A stretch of DNA of 64,000 bases, taken from assembly GCA_024138025.1 (NCBI GenBank), contig JAMXBD010002835.1, positions 94,779 to 158,778 on the forward strand, written 5' to 3'. A program made the position numbers and the translations under genes. Every line of letters begins with the position of its first letter. The stretch's first letter is position 1. Source of the DNA: Combretum micranthum. Lineage: Eukaryota > Streptophyta > Magnoliopsida > Myrtales > Combretaceae. The notes under the pieces were generated by a model. The model ran no database searches. It saw only the letters and a program-made list of their open reading frames with translations, and was not told the origin of the DNA. Positions 24,345 through 36,500 of this stretch are shown one piece after another.

Positions 24345-24780
24345 AAAAAAATTGTGTTAAGAAATATAGATTAGTTTTTCACATTGAGTTGTACTAACAA
24401 TAGTTAATAAAACATAATATATTTGGAGTTGAAGTTGGAAGGATGATTTTGATTACCTTGCTATGAAATTTTCACTATTATGTTTCCTTATATAAGTTTG
24501 GACAAGTGTCGAAGAAGACCAAAAGATTTCACAATATCATAAATTTTAGTTTCCATATGCTTAACAAAATCGCAATCTTGATGTTAATAAAAATACTATC
24601 ATAAAATTTGCTAAATTTTAAGAAAAAATATTCAATTCATATGGAATTAATTAGTTTATATATTGTTCAATGATCCTTTGAAGTTCCAAAATAAGTATAG
24701 CAAAGTCTCATCATTATTAAAGCTCATTATCATGAAGGCCAACGGCATAATATAACAACCGGTTAATCATAGAAGTTCAG
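24345..24780 (-). pseudogene. bZIP copy 0': decayed 3' tail plus spacer, left edge of second block
   Basis: Matches about 80-540 of the window (e.g. TAGATTAGTTTTTCACATTGAG against TGGATTAGTTGTCCACATTGAA, and the shared CTCATCATTATTAAAG). The exon 3-like part (about 24500-24440) is too degraded to read. Its last bases TTCAG are the left target duplication of the family 1 LTR that follows. Confidence 0.5.
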
Positions 24781-27700
24781 TGTCATGACTCTAATATGGG
24801 GGCCTAACAGGATTTATCTAAAGCCATCATATCACGTGTGCATCCGTAACATGAGAGCCGTCTTGTATGTCAGAGTATACAAGACTCTATTTATTTATAA
24901 ATATTTATCATACAAATGATATAATATATTATAGTATTTCAACTATGAAATCTGGTTTTCCAATTTCCACCAAGATCGCAGAGAATCGGTATCCCCCACC
25001 AAATAGTGAAATTGGGTTTCCAAACTATAATATACAAAATTCAAAATTCATCCAATTTACATTCTAAGTTCACTATATCCTATATCTCTATCTTCAATAG
25101 AGTTTGATGGAGAAGCTCTCTTCACACATTCCTAGCCCAATCCCAGCTAGTAATAATCCTGCACAAAAACTGTAGGGGGTGAGCGAACCACGGCTCAGTG
25201 AGTTCATTCCTCACTACTACCGGTCATGCAAGTTATAAAATTAATTATACACTCATGCAAATCTATCTACACAAAATGAATGCATACGTGATGAATGCAA
25301 GCAACACATCTATGGGGTCCGGAACCATAGATGATGTAGATTTACCTGTCTACACTTCAGTTGTCTCCCATACTTACCCGCATGGGACACCTCGCCTTAT
25401 CCGTACGATGCTGCCTGGTGGTTGCGTCCATCCAGACTCACCCAATGCTTAACCGCCATTGGTAACAACAAATATTCCCCAATGTGTTCACGTGATTTAC
25501 GCTGGTTAATATTTAAATATATATAATGCCAATTTAATGGCCATTCTTACAATCCATCACCAATCTATGGTGAATCGCACAAGTAAACCCCGACTCGGGT
25601 AACATCTACTGCCAATACGAACCATCACCTATAAAGGTGAATCCAGCGGATTGACCCAAACTCAGGTAACATCTATCGCCAAGTGACCAGTGGACCCAAA
25701 TTCAGGCCACATCCACTGTCACAACAATACTCGGAAATGTCCCATGTTTATCTCATAAACTCTTTTAGTATAAATTCTTCCTTTTCAAAGGATATAAAAA
25801 CAACCTGGAATATTCCAAGTCGGATTTCTTGAAAATACATTTCGAAATACTATTGATTTCAAAATTGGGACATTTCCTACAAAGGGATCAAGCACATGCG
25901 ACGAGTATATCCAATTAGTTTAGTCGAATAATTATTTTTATCCATTTATGCAGGTGATCATCCGGATGATAACACTCACATCAATCAGTCATTCCACATA
26001 CAAGCAATACAATCAACATAACAGCAAACAGTAGCAATCACAAGCAAATAGTAGATCATCAGAATTCCCTCACCTGTGGTCCTCGCTAAGTTATTGTATA
26101 AGTTACTGGAAGTCCGGGAATGGGTCTATTTTCCTATGAAAGGAAATAACAGAGATTTATTATTGAATTATTTCTGTAAAAGAAGTCTTCCTATAAATTA
26201 AAGGTGTTGATCTCTATCGTCAGGTATTAGACTAAGTTCGTCATATTAATTACTGTATCATTAAATAATTTAATTGAATTCTTATAGGTGCCTAACTTTT
26301 TCGTATCGGTATTTGGTATAGTTTTTATTAATTGCTATCTATATTTTTATTTAAGGGGTTTGCCTTTTCTTAAGTTCTACGGCTTTTAATAGAAGATTTT
26401 TATTTATTAATCCTTTGCCCGTCAACCTTATCTGTCTCTCAAATTGGTATTTTTATTTATCTAAGAGTATGCTTTAGTATCTACATCTTTCAAAAGTTAT
26501 AAAAAAAAAATCGTATGTGGATATATCAAATTTTTATTATACTTCAGTTTCAGTCTTGTTGCAAAACAAGCTAAGTTTAATACTAGAATATTATTAGTAA
26601 AATTAGTATTGAAAAATCAATATCAATATTAGTATTAAGTACAAGTATAATAATAACAACAATTTTTAGATAGCTAGTAAATAATACCATTAGTGATAAA
26701 AATAGAATTGATTAGTATAATTATAGTGACTTTAACGTAAAATAACAATATTGATAACTCTAATGGAATATTAATAATACGGAATACTAGAAACAGTAGT
26801 AATAATAATAGTACTAATCATAACTATATTAATAGAAATAACAGTAACATTGATATAAGTTTAAAAGTGAAAACTGAGTGAATTTCTATTTGTGATTTCT
26901 TATTCGTTTTAAATCCGATTTCATTGTAAAATAGTCTATTTGGGAGTACTCGAAGAGTACTTTATAGTAGTGAAATTATTTTCAAGAAAAGACTTGTACA
27001 ATTTTTAAATTTATGAAAAACATGCATAGGTTTCAAGTGAATCCTAACAATTGTAGTCAAAACTTGTTTTGATCATATCTAACTCATTTCTAGTCCGTTT
27101 TCGACAGATAAATAGTCATTTTCATAGTATTTTCCGAGTACAATCCATTAGTGGTTTGATTTTTATCAAAAAAAGTCATTAAGGGAACGAAAAAGGCAAG
27201 AACAGCCCATGCTGTTCGTAAAAAATCTGGTAGCTTAATTCCGTTTTTGTTTTTGCAATATCTAATTCGTTTCTTATATCCATTTTTAATAAATAAATAG
27301 TCGATTTCATAGGATTTTTCGTGTTCTTTCCATTTGTGAGGTCAATTTTGGCTTAAAACAATCACATCAATACATTTTAATCATTCTTCCCATTGGTCTA
27401 CATGAGTTATTCAAAGTTTAATTTAGCTTGTTGTAGTTTAGGTATGGTTTTGGTTTTTCCTTTCTAAGAATTGAATTTCCACACTTATAAATCTTCAATT
27501 TGATGTAATTATATACTAAATAGTTTAAATAACATAAATATACTATTAGATTACTCTTGATATGTTTATAAGACAATTTCCTATAAAGCAACATAACGAA
27601 TATTGAACTTATTGTAATTCTTACCTTGTTTGGATCATAGATGGGGTTTGACTCCTCCTTCTTGATTAAATAATGATCTAAAGAGGAAGTTTAAGAAGAT

Positions 27701-30384
27701 GAGTAACTAAGGATAAACTAATCTAGCCAAACTAACATCTATATCTTATTTGATTTTCTTACCTTGTTGTGTCTAGATTCCAACTTGAATCTATTATGAA
27801 CGAAGGCTATCTAGCTTGTTCTTTGATGTTGTTTGGGTTAGTTAAAGTGGGTTTTGATTTTGGTTGATGATATTGACGTTTGGGGAGTGCTATAGGTATA
27901 GATAAGAGATACACTTTGTTTTTGGAGTGTTGAAACAAGTTTGAACAAGTGAGCATGGAAGGTGGATATATGAAATTCGTGGTGGTTGTTTAGAGCAGAA
28001 TTTTGGATTGTGTTTGGAGAGCTTTTGAGTTGGTTTTGTAGCTAGCTTAAGCTTATATATGTATACAAAGGTTAGGCTAAGATTTAGGTACATGGGAGGG
28101 TGTTTTGGACTTGGAAAAATTCAAATTCCAAGTGTTATTCTCGGGTAGAAATTTCATGCGTATTTGGGGTTGAATTTTTGATGAATTTGTATGAAATTTG
28201 TGGCTAATTTCAAGGGGAATTAAATGTGGTTGTTTGGTAGTTAATTAATGTTGTTTATGTGTGTAAAATAAGGCTCATGTTGCAAGAAAAATCGGGTCAA
28301 AATTCGTGTGAAAACAAGACTAAATTCTAAGTTTTCTGCTGCAGTTTATTTGGTGGATTTCCTCCTGCTGCAGCTGTTGGTTTGGACTTTTCTAGGCAGA
28401 TTTGGATCTGTTTTGGTTGCATTTTTGAGTTGAAATTCTTATCATTAAATGTTGATTACATGTGGAGTGTTTGTATTGGGCTCTATGTCATTTTCATATT
28501 GAATATTGGAGCTCAAAGTTAGATCAAAGTTGGACATGAAGCAGCTGTAATTTGCTCTGTTCGTGTGCTCTGTTTCCAACAAAGAGCTATGTTATGCGTG
28601 TGGAAGAGGTGTGTGTGTGTGCCTGCCAGCTGCTGTGCTGTGTGTGGGGAGATGTGCGTGGGATGGAGCTGCTCTATTCGTTGGATACTGCTTGCTTGGT
28701 TCGTGATTTTCATTCGCTGCTCGTGGGACAAACTGCCGTGCGTGGGTCAAACTACATCGGTCTTCTGCGGCTCCCGCAATTTCTTGTGCTGCGCGTGAAT
28801 TCCAGCTTGTGCAAGATGAGCGCTGATGCGTGGACTACTCTGTTTTCATCCGAGCGTTCTGTGCATGCGTAAGGATGTGTTGAGCGTGGAATTAAACCTA
28901 CAGCGCGTGGAGAAAATGCAACTGTCCTTTGCTTCGAAGTGGAATATGCAGCAGCTGCTCCTCTATTCTACTGCAGCCGTAAATTTATAATTTGTGCGTG
29001 TGGGATTTCCAAAGCCCAGCTGTTCATGTTATCCTCTAATCCAACGTGAAAGAATACTGCAGCTGGTTGTCTTCGGTTGGATTTGGCTGTCCTCCGCTTC
29101 ACACGCGAAAATTCTGTACGTGGAAAAACAAATCACGGCCAATTCCTGCACCGAGTTCTTTGATTTCCAACATGGTGAATTTGGGTTGTCTGGTTGTCAT
29201 TTCATTTCTTTTTTTTTTATTGTTTTACTAATTTACTAAAATATTTCAGCAAATATTCGTTTTTAACAAATATTAATTTATAACGTATGTTTATTTTGGT
29301 TAATTAAAAGTTTGATCGAAATAGAGTTTTCTTAAGTTACTACGAAACTTTAAATTGTTTATCCGTATAAGTTTTTAGTTTCGAGTTTACACAATTAATC
29401 ATTTTTAGTATTTTAACTTACACAATTACGTTTTTCAATTTCACTAAATTAATTTAGGAACTAAGTATTAATAAATTCAGAATGTTCTAACAAGTATAAC
29501 AGCAGGTTTGAAAATTTTTGTTTTATATCTAGATTAGTAATTAATGATCTGAATTAGTATCTACCGTGTATTTATAATCCTAGTAATCCGTCTTTGGATT
29601 ATTGTTTTGTACTAATAAGTTTTGTTATTAAACTATCTTATCGGTTTTGAAACTTAGAGATACTTCTAATTATATCTTGAATTATCAGTTCAAGATACGA
29701 AATCTCGTTTTTGGTAATCTATTAGGATTAAGGAAATTTTATTTGGGTTTTTCAAGCTATGAATGAGCGTATTATAATTCATAGATCTATTTTAAGATTT
29801 TTGTTGAATCATATATTTTGGTATTAGTTTCACATTTGCCAATTTGTTCATTTTCTAGTTGTGAAAATTATTAAAGGTTACGTTGACAATTCAGGATTTT
29901 AATTTCTAAAAGGTTTTATTAGAATATTAATGTAATATATTTAAGATCTATTTTACCAAATATCGTGTTTTATTGTATAAGAGCTATTTATACTAATTTG
30001 TTATTAGCAATCTATTTTTATCTAGGGCTACTCAATACTGTTAATAGATAGCTTGAACACTATTATTTCATTATTTAACAAGCGTAGGATTATTTTCTAA
30101 GTATTGAACTTAAGGAAAAATAATTCAATGATTTATATTAACGACTGCCTTATCCTCGTTTTATATTATTTGATGTCATAGAAGTTATAGTTTGTGTTTT
30201 CAAAATTTTATTAGTAACGATTTTAATCTTTCTAATTATAATCAAATTCATTTATACTTTAACATTTTTAAATCGAGAAAAATTTGGAGTGATTTTTACT
30301 ACTTGTTCCAAATATTCTAAATAATAAAACGTTACATTTCTAGTATTTGTTATAATCAGGTTAAGTAAAATTTTGGGGATTACA
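24781..30384 (+). mobile_element. Family 1 solo LTR A (5.6 kb)
   Basis: Begins TGTCATGACTCTAATATGGG and ends TTGGGGATTACA, flanked by TTCAG (24776-24780) and TTCGG (30385-30389), a 5-base duplication with one transition. The window's own spacer near 545-560 gives the empty site. There is no second terminal repeat inside and no gag-pol, so it is read as a very large solo LTR. About 25200-26040 differs entirely from the matching part of copy B. It holds loosely repeated units around GGTAACATCTAC (25600-25720). A GC-richer stretch (28560-29160) has open frames that are not shared with copy B, so I call no gene there. Confidence 0.8.
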
Positions 30385-30462
30385 TTCGGCTCTAATCATA
30401 TGCTTCAAATTTCATTCGAGCAATAAAGGTTATTATAATTGTATATTTTTCAATTTTTCAAA

Positions 30463-30866
30463 GGGACAATGTCACAAATGGAACCAGAACTTTGGCAAAA
30501 TAAGCAATTAAGTATCTAAATTTTGAAACACTAAGAGAATAAGGCTTTACAAACGAAATTCTGTCTATAAATGAAAAGTTCTGTAACAAAAATTATCGTC
30601 ACTGATTCTATTTGTAAAAATACTTCTTTTACCAATTTTTCGTCTCAAAATTTCTATCCCTAAATGTTAGTTTTCTTGCAGTGAAATAGATCAATTTACT
30701 ACATAAAATTTAAAATTGATCAATTTAATACTTGAAATATTTTGGAATTTATTAATTTAGTAACTAAAAGAACTTGATGCAAATATTATTGGTATGTCTA
30801 AATTGATTGATTTCAAAGTCTGATCCCATATTTTGTCAAATTATAAATATCATTCATAACATTAAC
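30463..30866. mobile_element. MITE with long inverted ends, carrying a mini-CACTA
   Basis: GGGACAATGTCACAAATGG at the left and the complement of GTTAATGTTATGAATGAT at the right are inverted ends, with ACTTTGGCAAAATA and TATTTTGTCAAATT as further paired parts. It is absent from the first block near 605-640. Same family as 31005-31274. The exact right edge is uncertain by a few bases. Confidence 0.6.
30529..30683. mobile_element. Mini-CACTA element (155 bases)
   Basis: CACTAAGAGAA at the left, TTTTCTTGCAGTG at the right, with the 3-base duplication AAA (30526-30528, 30684-30686). It lies in the left half of the MITE at 30463. Confidence 0.7.
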
Positions 30867-31004
30867 ATTTTCTTTTAACTAGGCCAGGGGCTAAAGTACC
30901 TACAACTTAGTCACCTAAAACAACAGTTTTCTCAATATAGAACATACTGAGTTTGTTCTTTTTTTTCTTAAATTATAATATGTATTAAAAGAAAATGTGA
31001 AGAA

Positions 31005-31274
31005 GGGATAATGTCACAAATAGTGCCTAACTTTGGCAAAATATGTAATTAAATGCTTGAACTTTGAAATTAATCAATTTAGTACCTGAACTTTAAATTG
31101 ATCAATTTGGCACATGGACAACTTGAAATTAATCAATTTAGTATCTAAAGAACTTGGATAGAGTATTGTTAGCATACATGAAAGTTTTTTCGGTACTAAA
31201 TTGATCAATTTCAAAGTTGAGGTACCTAATTATATATTTTGTCAAAGTTTAGATATCATTTATGACATTAACCC
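31005..31274. mobile_element. MITE, about 270 bases
   Basis: GGGATAATGTCACAAATAG and the complement of its end (GGGTTAATGTCATAAATGAT) are imperfect inverted repeats. The inner arms GAACTTTGAAATTAATCAAT and ATTGATCAATTTCAAAGTT continue the fold, so nearly the whole element can form one stem. It sits in an A-rich target, and the first block (near 735-760) lacks it. Confidence 0.7.
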
Positions 31275-31657
31275 AAAAAAAAAAAAAGCGACCAAAACGA
31301 AGTTCATACAAAGAAACATATGAATTTTGTAATCCCAAAACAGGCCTTCAATAAAAAGAATTAGAATTATCTTAGAAAAGCTTTTTCGAGGGGAAAAAGA
31401 GAGATGCTATGCTGATTTACATAATTTTTTCGTACATCTTATGCCATCTAAGAAAATCTGGTATTCTTCTTCAAAGAAAATCATATTGCATAAACAGTTA
31501 CAGATGTTAACAGTAGAACGATCCCAGGTGTTTTTTAGAAAAATATTGAAGGGGAAGTAAATAACTTTAAAAAATGATTATAATTAAAACAAGTAGCCAT
31601 TGCATCTCTTAGAGATAATGCTGGCTCACGTATGTTTTATATTATTTGTATAAATGC

Positions 31658-32372
31658 TAGAGGTGGGCAAGTGGGTTAAACGGGCCAACCCGGCCCGGCC
31701 CACTTTGGCCCGTGGGTTAAACGGGCCAAAAAATTTTGGCCCGTTTAACCCACGCCAAAATTGCCTAACCCTAACCCAACCCACTTTAGCTGGTGGGTTA
31801 AACGGGCCAACCCACTTTTTACCCTTTTAACCCACTCACATATTTTGTGAGTTAAATGGGTCAAATTGACCCATTTAACTTATTTATACTAATTAAATAA
31901 GATATATATATAATAAAAAAGAGAATTTTATAAGGTTATATATATTAATGATTAATTTCATTATTATTTTAATTACTTTTTATATAAAAATAAATTTTTT
32001 AAAATAACTTATTAGATAATATATTTCATTTAAAACAATAATAATATATTTTATAAATTTTATGGTGCATGTGCATTAATTTGTCATTCTTTGTTATAAT
32101 TAACACATAAATTTAATCTCAAGTATAAAAAATCTCTAGAATAACATTCATTAATACATATTTACCCTATAATTATTTATTTTAATTTTATAAAAGTGGG
32201 TTGGTGGGTCAACCCACTTAACCCGCAGGCTAGCCTACTTTGGCCCGCGGGTTAAGTGGGTTGGGTAAAATTAACCCACTTTTAAACGGGCTAAAAAAAG
32301 CTGACCCTAACCCACTTTTAAAGTGGGTTAAACGGGCTGGCCCGCGGGCCATAACCCATTTGTCCAGCTCTA
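31658..32372. mobile_element. Non-autonomous hAT element, 715 bases
   Basis: Inverted ends TAGAGGTGGGCAAGTGGGTT and the complement of AACCCATTTGTCCAGCTCTA, with a perfect 8-base duplication ATAAATGC (31650-31657, 32373-32380), as hAT transposases make. The first block has the empty site at about 980-990 (TTAATGCTATTG). GC-rich subterminal arms of GGGTTAAACGGGCC-type repeats flank an AT-rich core (31880-32185). No coding sequence. Confidence 0.88.
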
Positions 32373-33533
32373 ATAAATGCTATTGTGTAGAAGATTAATA
32401 TCCGCTCACTATAATAGCAAGTTCACATGACGGAGAAGGGGATCGTATACATTAGAGTAAATTTCAGATAGATAAATGCTAAATCATAACCATCGGTAAA
32501 ATAAATAAATTAAAATATTCTTGAAATAGTCGATACATTGCTGATTGAATGAGGATATGCTAAATCAAAATGACAATCCAAAACATGAAAAAACAACAAA
32601 CAATGGTAGACATTTCTCTCAATTTTCCGCCATGCTATCATCAGACAAAGAAACAGTTGAAACACTGCCATTGTAATTGTCGTTCGGGATTCGTTATCGT
32701 CCTGGCTCCTGCCATTGATTATTAATATGGAGCTGTTGCATTTGTTGTGCCATTCGAAGATCATGCATAGGATTACTGCCGTAATCTGGGTAATTATGCT
32801 GCCCTTGGACCATTATTCCAGCATCGAATGCCATTAAGTTTAGATACTCTATCTCATCATTTAACACTTCATTAAGAGCTGTAAGATTTCGAGATTTAAT
32901 TCAGTATCCCACATTGAATCTAAATAAACATATGTAATAAAACATGTCGATATATTGCAAAATGTTAAAAGAAAAATTGTTAGAATGATGATTATTATTA
33001 CCTCCTTTCAGCTGATAATTTTGCTCTGCTGCCTCCAATAGGAATCGTAGCCTCTTATTCTCAGCAGTTAAGCTACTTAATTACTTTGCTCTTTGTGGAT
33101 ATAAAAGACACAACCACAACATTGTTTGGTACATATGAATCGCACCAACCTCAATGATATAAATAAAAAATGATGTAACAAACAAAGAAAATTTGACTAG
33201 TTGCAATTTTTACCTCCTTCGCATCTACCTGCGTATGGAGAGTGACTACTTTTGCTTCAATTTCACAGCTGACTTCCTATTGGCTGATACTAAAACATAA
33301 CACCCCCCTCCAAAAAAAAAAAAAAAAAAAAAAAAATGGAATCAAACGACATAGAAGTATGATAGAATCTACAAGGAAGAATTAAAAATGACCAGGTGAA
33401 TGGATTATTGCCGCTTTGCATGCTTGGATCAACACAAAAATTTTCAGCAAGCTCATCGTTAGAGAGGTGCCTCCTTCCACTTTTCCATGAGCAGATTGAT
33501 GGTAAAGTGACATAGTGAAGCAAATTAGGATTT

Positions 33534-36500
33534 TGTCATGACTCTAATATGGGGGCCTAACAGGATTTATCTAAAGCCATCATATCACGTGTGCACCCGT
33601 AACATGAGAGCCGTCTTGTATGTCAGAGTATAAAGACTCTATTTATTTTAAAGTTTATCATACAAATAATATAATATATTACAGTATTTCAATTATGGAA
33701 TCCATTTTCCAATTTCCACCAAGATCGCAGAGAATTGGTATCCCCCACCAAATAGTGAAATTGGGTTTCAAACTACAACTTATAAATTTCAACAATATAA
33801 AATTTACATCCTAAGTTTACAATATCCTATATCTCTATCTTCAATATAGTTCTTTGGAAAAGCTCTTTTCACACATTCTTAGCCCAATCCCAGCTAGTAA
33901 TAATCCTGCACAAAAACTGTTGGGGAGTGAACGAACCACGGGCTCAGTGAATAACCAGACTTATCACAACAAGCAAGTTATTATCAATCATATGTAATGC
34001 ATCAATCAAACATATGAACAATTACAAGCTTGGACAAACTGGAATCCAAACAGGATGGAGATTTACGCCCTCTCATCGGGGTTGAAGGAACCAATCCTTG
34101 AATCACCTACCTAGGAGAAACTAAGCATACAGGAAATCCACAATCCTCACAATTATTATCTCTTTATGTTAATGATGTTTTAAATACTCATTTCCTGTTT
34201 TATGCCTTAGAAACTCCACTAAGTGTTAGACATTTCACAGCGATACCATGGGCGGCGTCCTTTGTTACCAGTTAGTTCCCATGGAACCGACAGAACAAAG
34301 GTAAGCCTACGTAGAACTACTAGCCCTCGGCCTAGAAAAACCAAGCATTACCAGAGAACCGAAATTCTAACACGTAGTAGGCATTCGTAAAAACATAATG
34401 CAGTTTATGCAAATCATGCAATGCATGTCCGTTTCATTTATAGTACCGATAGTTGTTAATCAAGTTTGAGGCTATCATACAATTTACAGACAATCATCAA
34501 CATATGTCATACAATATTTATCATACAATAGGATTATTGCTTATATTATGATAATTTGCCATTCAATCATACACTACGCATAATGCTGTATCCCAATCCC
34601 GCATGCATATCAATTGAATATATATATATATATATATTATTCCAAATGCAACTATACTACAAGCACAAACAATGTAACAAGTCTAAGTTACTCACCTGTG
34701 GTCCTCGCTAAGTTGTTGTATAAGCTACTGGAAATCCGAAATTGATCTATTTTCCTATGAAAGGAAATAACAGAGATTTTATTGGTTATTTCTGTAAGAG
34801 AAGTCTTCCTATAATTAAAGGCGCTGATTCTAATTGCCGAATATTAGACTACTCGTTACTTTAATTATTGCATCGTTAATTAATTTAATTAAATCATTTT
34901 AGATACCTAAATATTTGTGTCGGTGTTTGATATAGTTTTTATTAATTGCTAACTATATTTTTATTCAAGGAGTTTGTCTTTTCTTAAGTTCTATTGCTTT
35001 TGATAGAAGGTTTTTATTTATTAAATCTTTGCCCGTCAACCTTATCTGTCTCTCAAATTGGTATTTTTATTTATTTAAGAATATGTTCTAGTATCTATAC
35101 CTTTCAAAAGTTATAAAACCGTATTTAGATATATCAAATTTTTATTATACTTCAGTTTCATTCTTATTGCAAAACAACTAAGTTTAATACTACAATATTA
35201 TTAGTACTTTTAGTTTTGAAACATTAATATAAATATTAGTAATATCTATAGGTATAATAATAATAATCATTCTTCATACTATTAGTGACAAAATAATAGT
35301 ATCGATATATAAATATAGTAGCGTTTACGTGAAGATAACAGTTTTAATAATCGTTCATGAGTCGTGATGAAAACATCATCAATACTGAATACTATACTCA
35401 GTAGTAATATTAATAGCAATACTTATAATCATACTTATAGGAATAACAGTAAAGTTGATGTTGGTTTATTAAGACTGTAAACTGAATGATTTTCTAGTTT
35501 GTGATTTCTTAAGTATTGATTCTTACAGTAAAGGAATTTTTATTGTTTAATTCTTTTAATTTTCTTTTGATTGTATATTATTTTAGAGGATCTCATTTAA
35601 GCCTACATTCATATCCTAAGTTCATTCATACTTTATAGAGTATTAATATGTGCAATTTCTATGAATTTATTCATAATACATTTTATTGTAACGTAGAACT
35701 CCTAATCATGTTTTTAAAGCTTGTTTTATCAAGTTTAATGTTCATATAAGGTTCTAGGAGTATTAGACATGAATTTAAACTAGTTTAGATAAAATTTGAT
35801 CTTGTTTTATACACTTTATTCCTAGATCCGAATTTACTATTACCATAATTATAATACTTCTAAGTTGTTGTTTTGCTTTTCCAATAATATCTAAACATTT
35901 CTAACACATCAACCATCTATCCATTTGAATTCATCAATGGATTAGAAACTATTTTAACCACAAAACTTTCTTCAATATTAAATAATTCATCCTAGAGTCT
36001 ACACATAACTATAACAAAGATAGGTTGATAGTTTAGACTTACCTTGGCTTGGAATGGAAAAAGGATTTTCAACTTCCTTTTAAGCAAGAATCGACCTATA
36101 TCAAGTTAGATGATGAGTTCTTAATTAAATTATAAGTTGCATCATTAACTATAATGGAAGTTTACAAATTCTAACCAATATCTTTACCTTATTAAGCTAA
36201 CTTTTCCATCTTGGATTTTATGATAACTAAAACTTTTTATTTGGTTTTGGATGTTGTTGGAGAGGAATTGATGTTTTTGGATGTACTTAGTGTGTAGATA
36301 GGATATGGAAGTAAGCTAGGGGTTTATGGTTGATCACACAAGGTTTTCTAAGCTTCTAGTTGAAGGTTGCAATGGAAAAAGAAAAGAAAAAGAGCTGGAC
36401 GCACTTCTCTTGGTGGCTATGTTTTTGGAGGATTTTGTGAGAGTTATGAGCTCAAATTGTGTCTAACTTAAGCTTATATACATATACTAAGACTAGCTAA

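Larger units (their letters stand above)
30385..31657. other. Spacer beside bZIP copy 3 with MITE insertions
   Basis: Outside the MITEs the text matches about 545-980 of the first block (e.g. ACTAGGCCAGGGGCTAAAGT against ACTAGGTCATGGGCTAAAGT). No gene. Confidence 0.5.

Noticed and set aside
28552..28872. Open frame of about 106 codons in LTR A (and one of 110 codons at 37229-37561 in LTR B)
   Set aside because: They lie in matching GC-rich parts of the two LTRs but the encoded proteins do not align, so the frames are not conserved.
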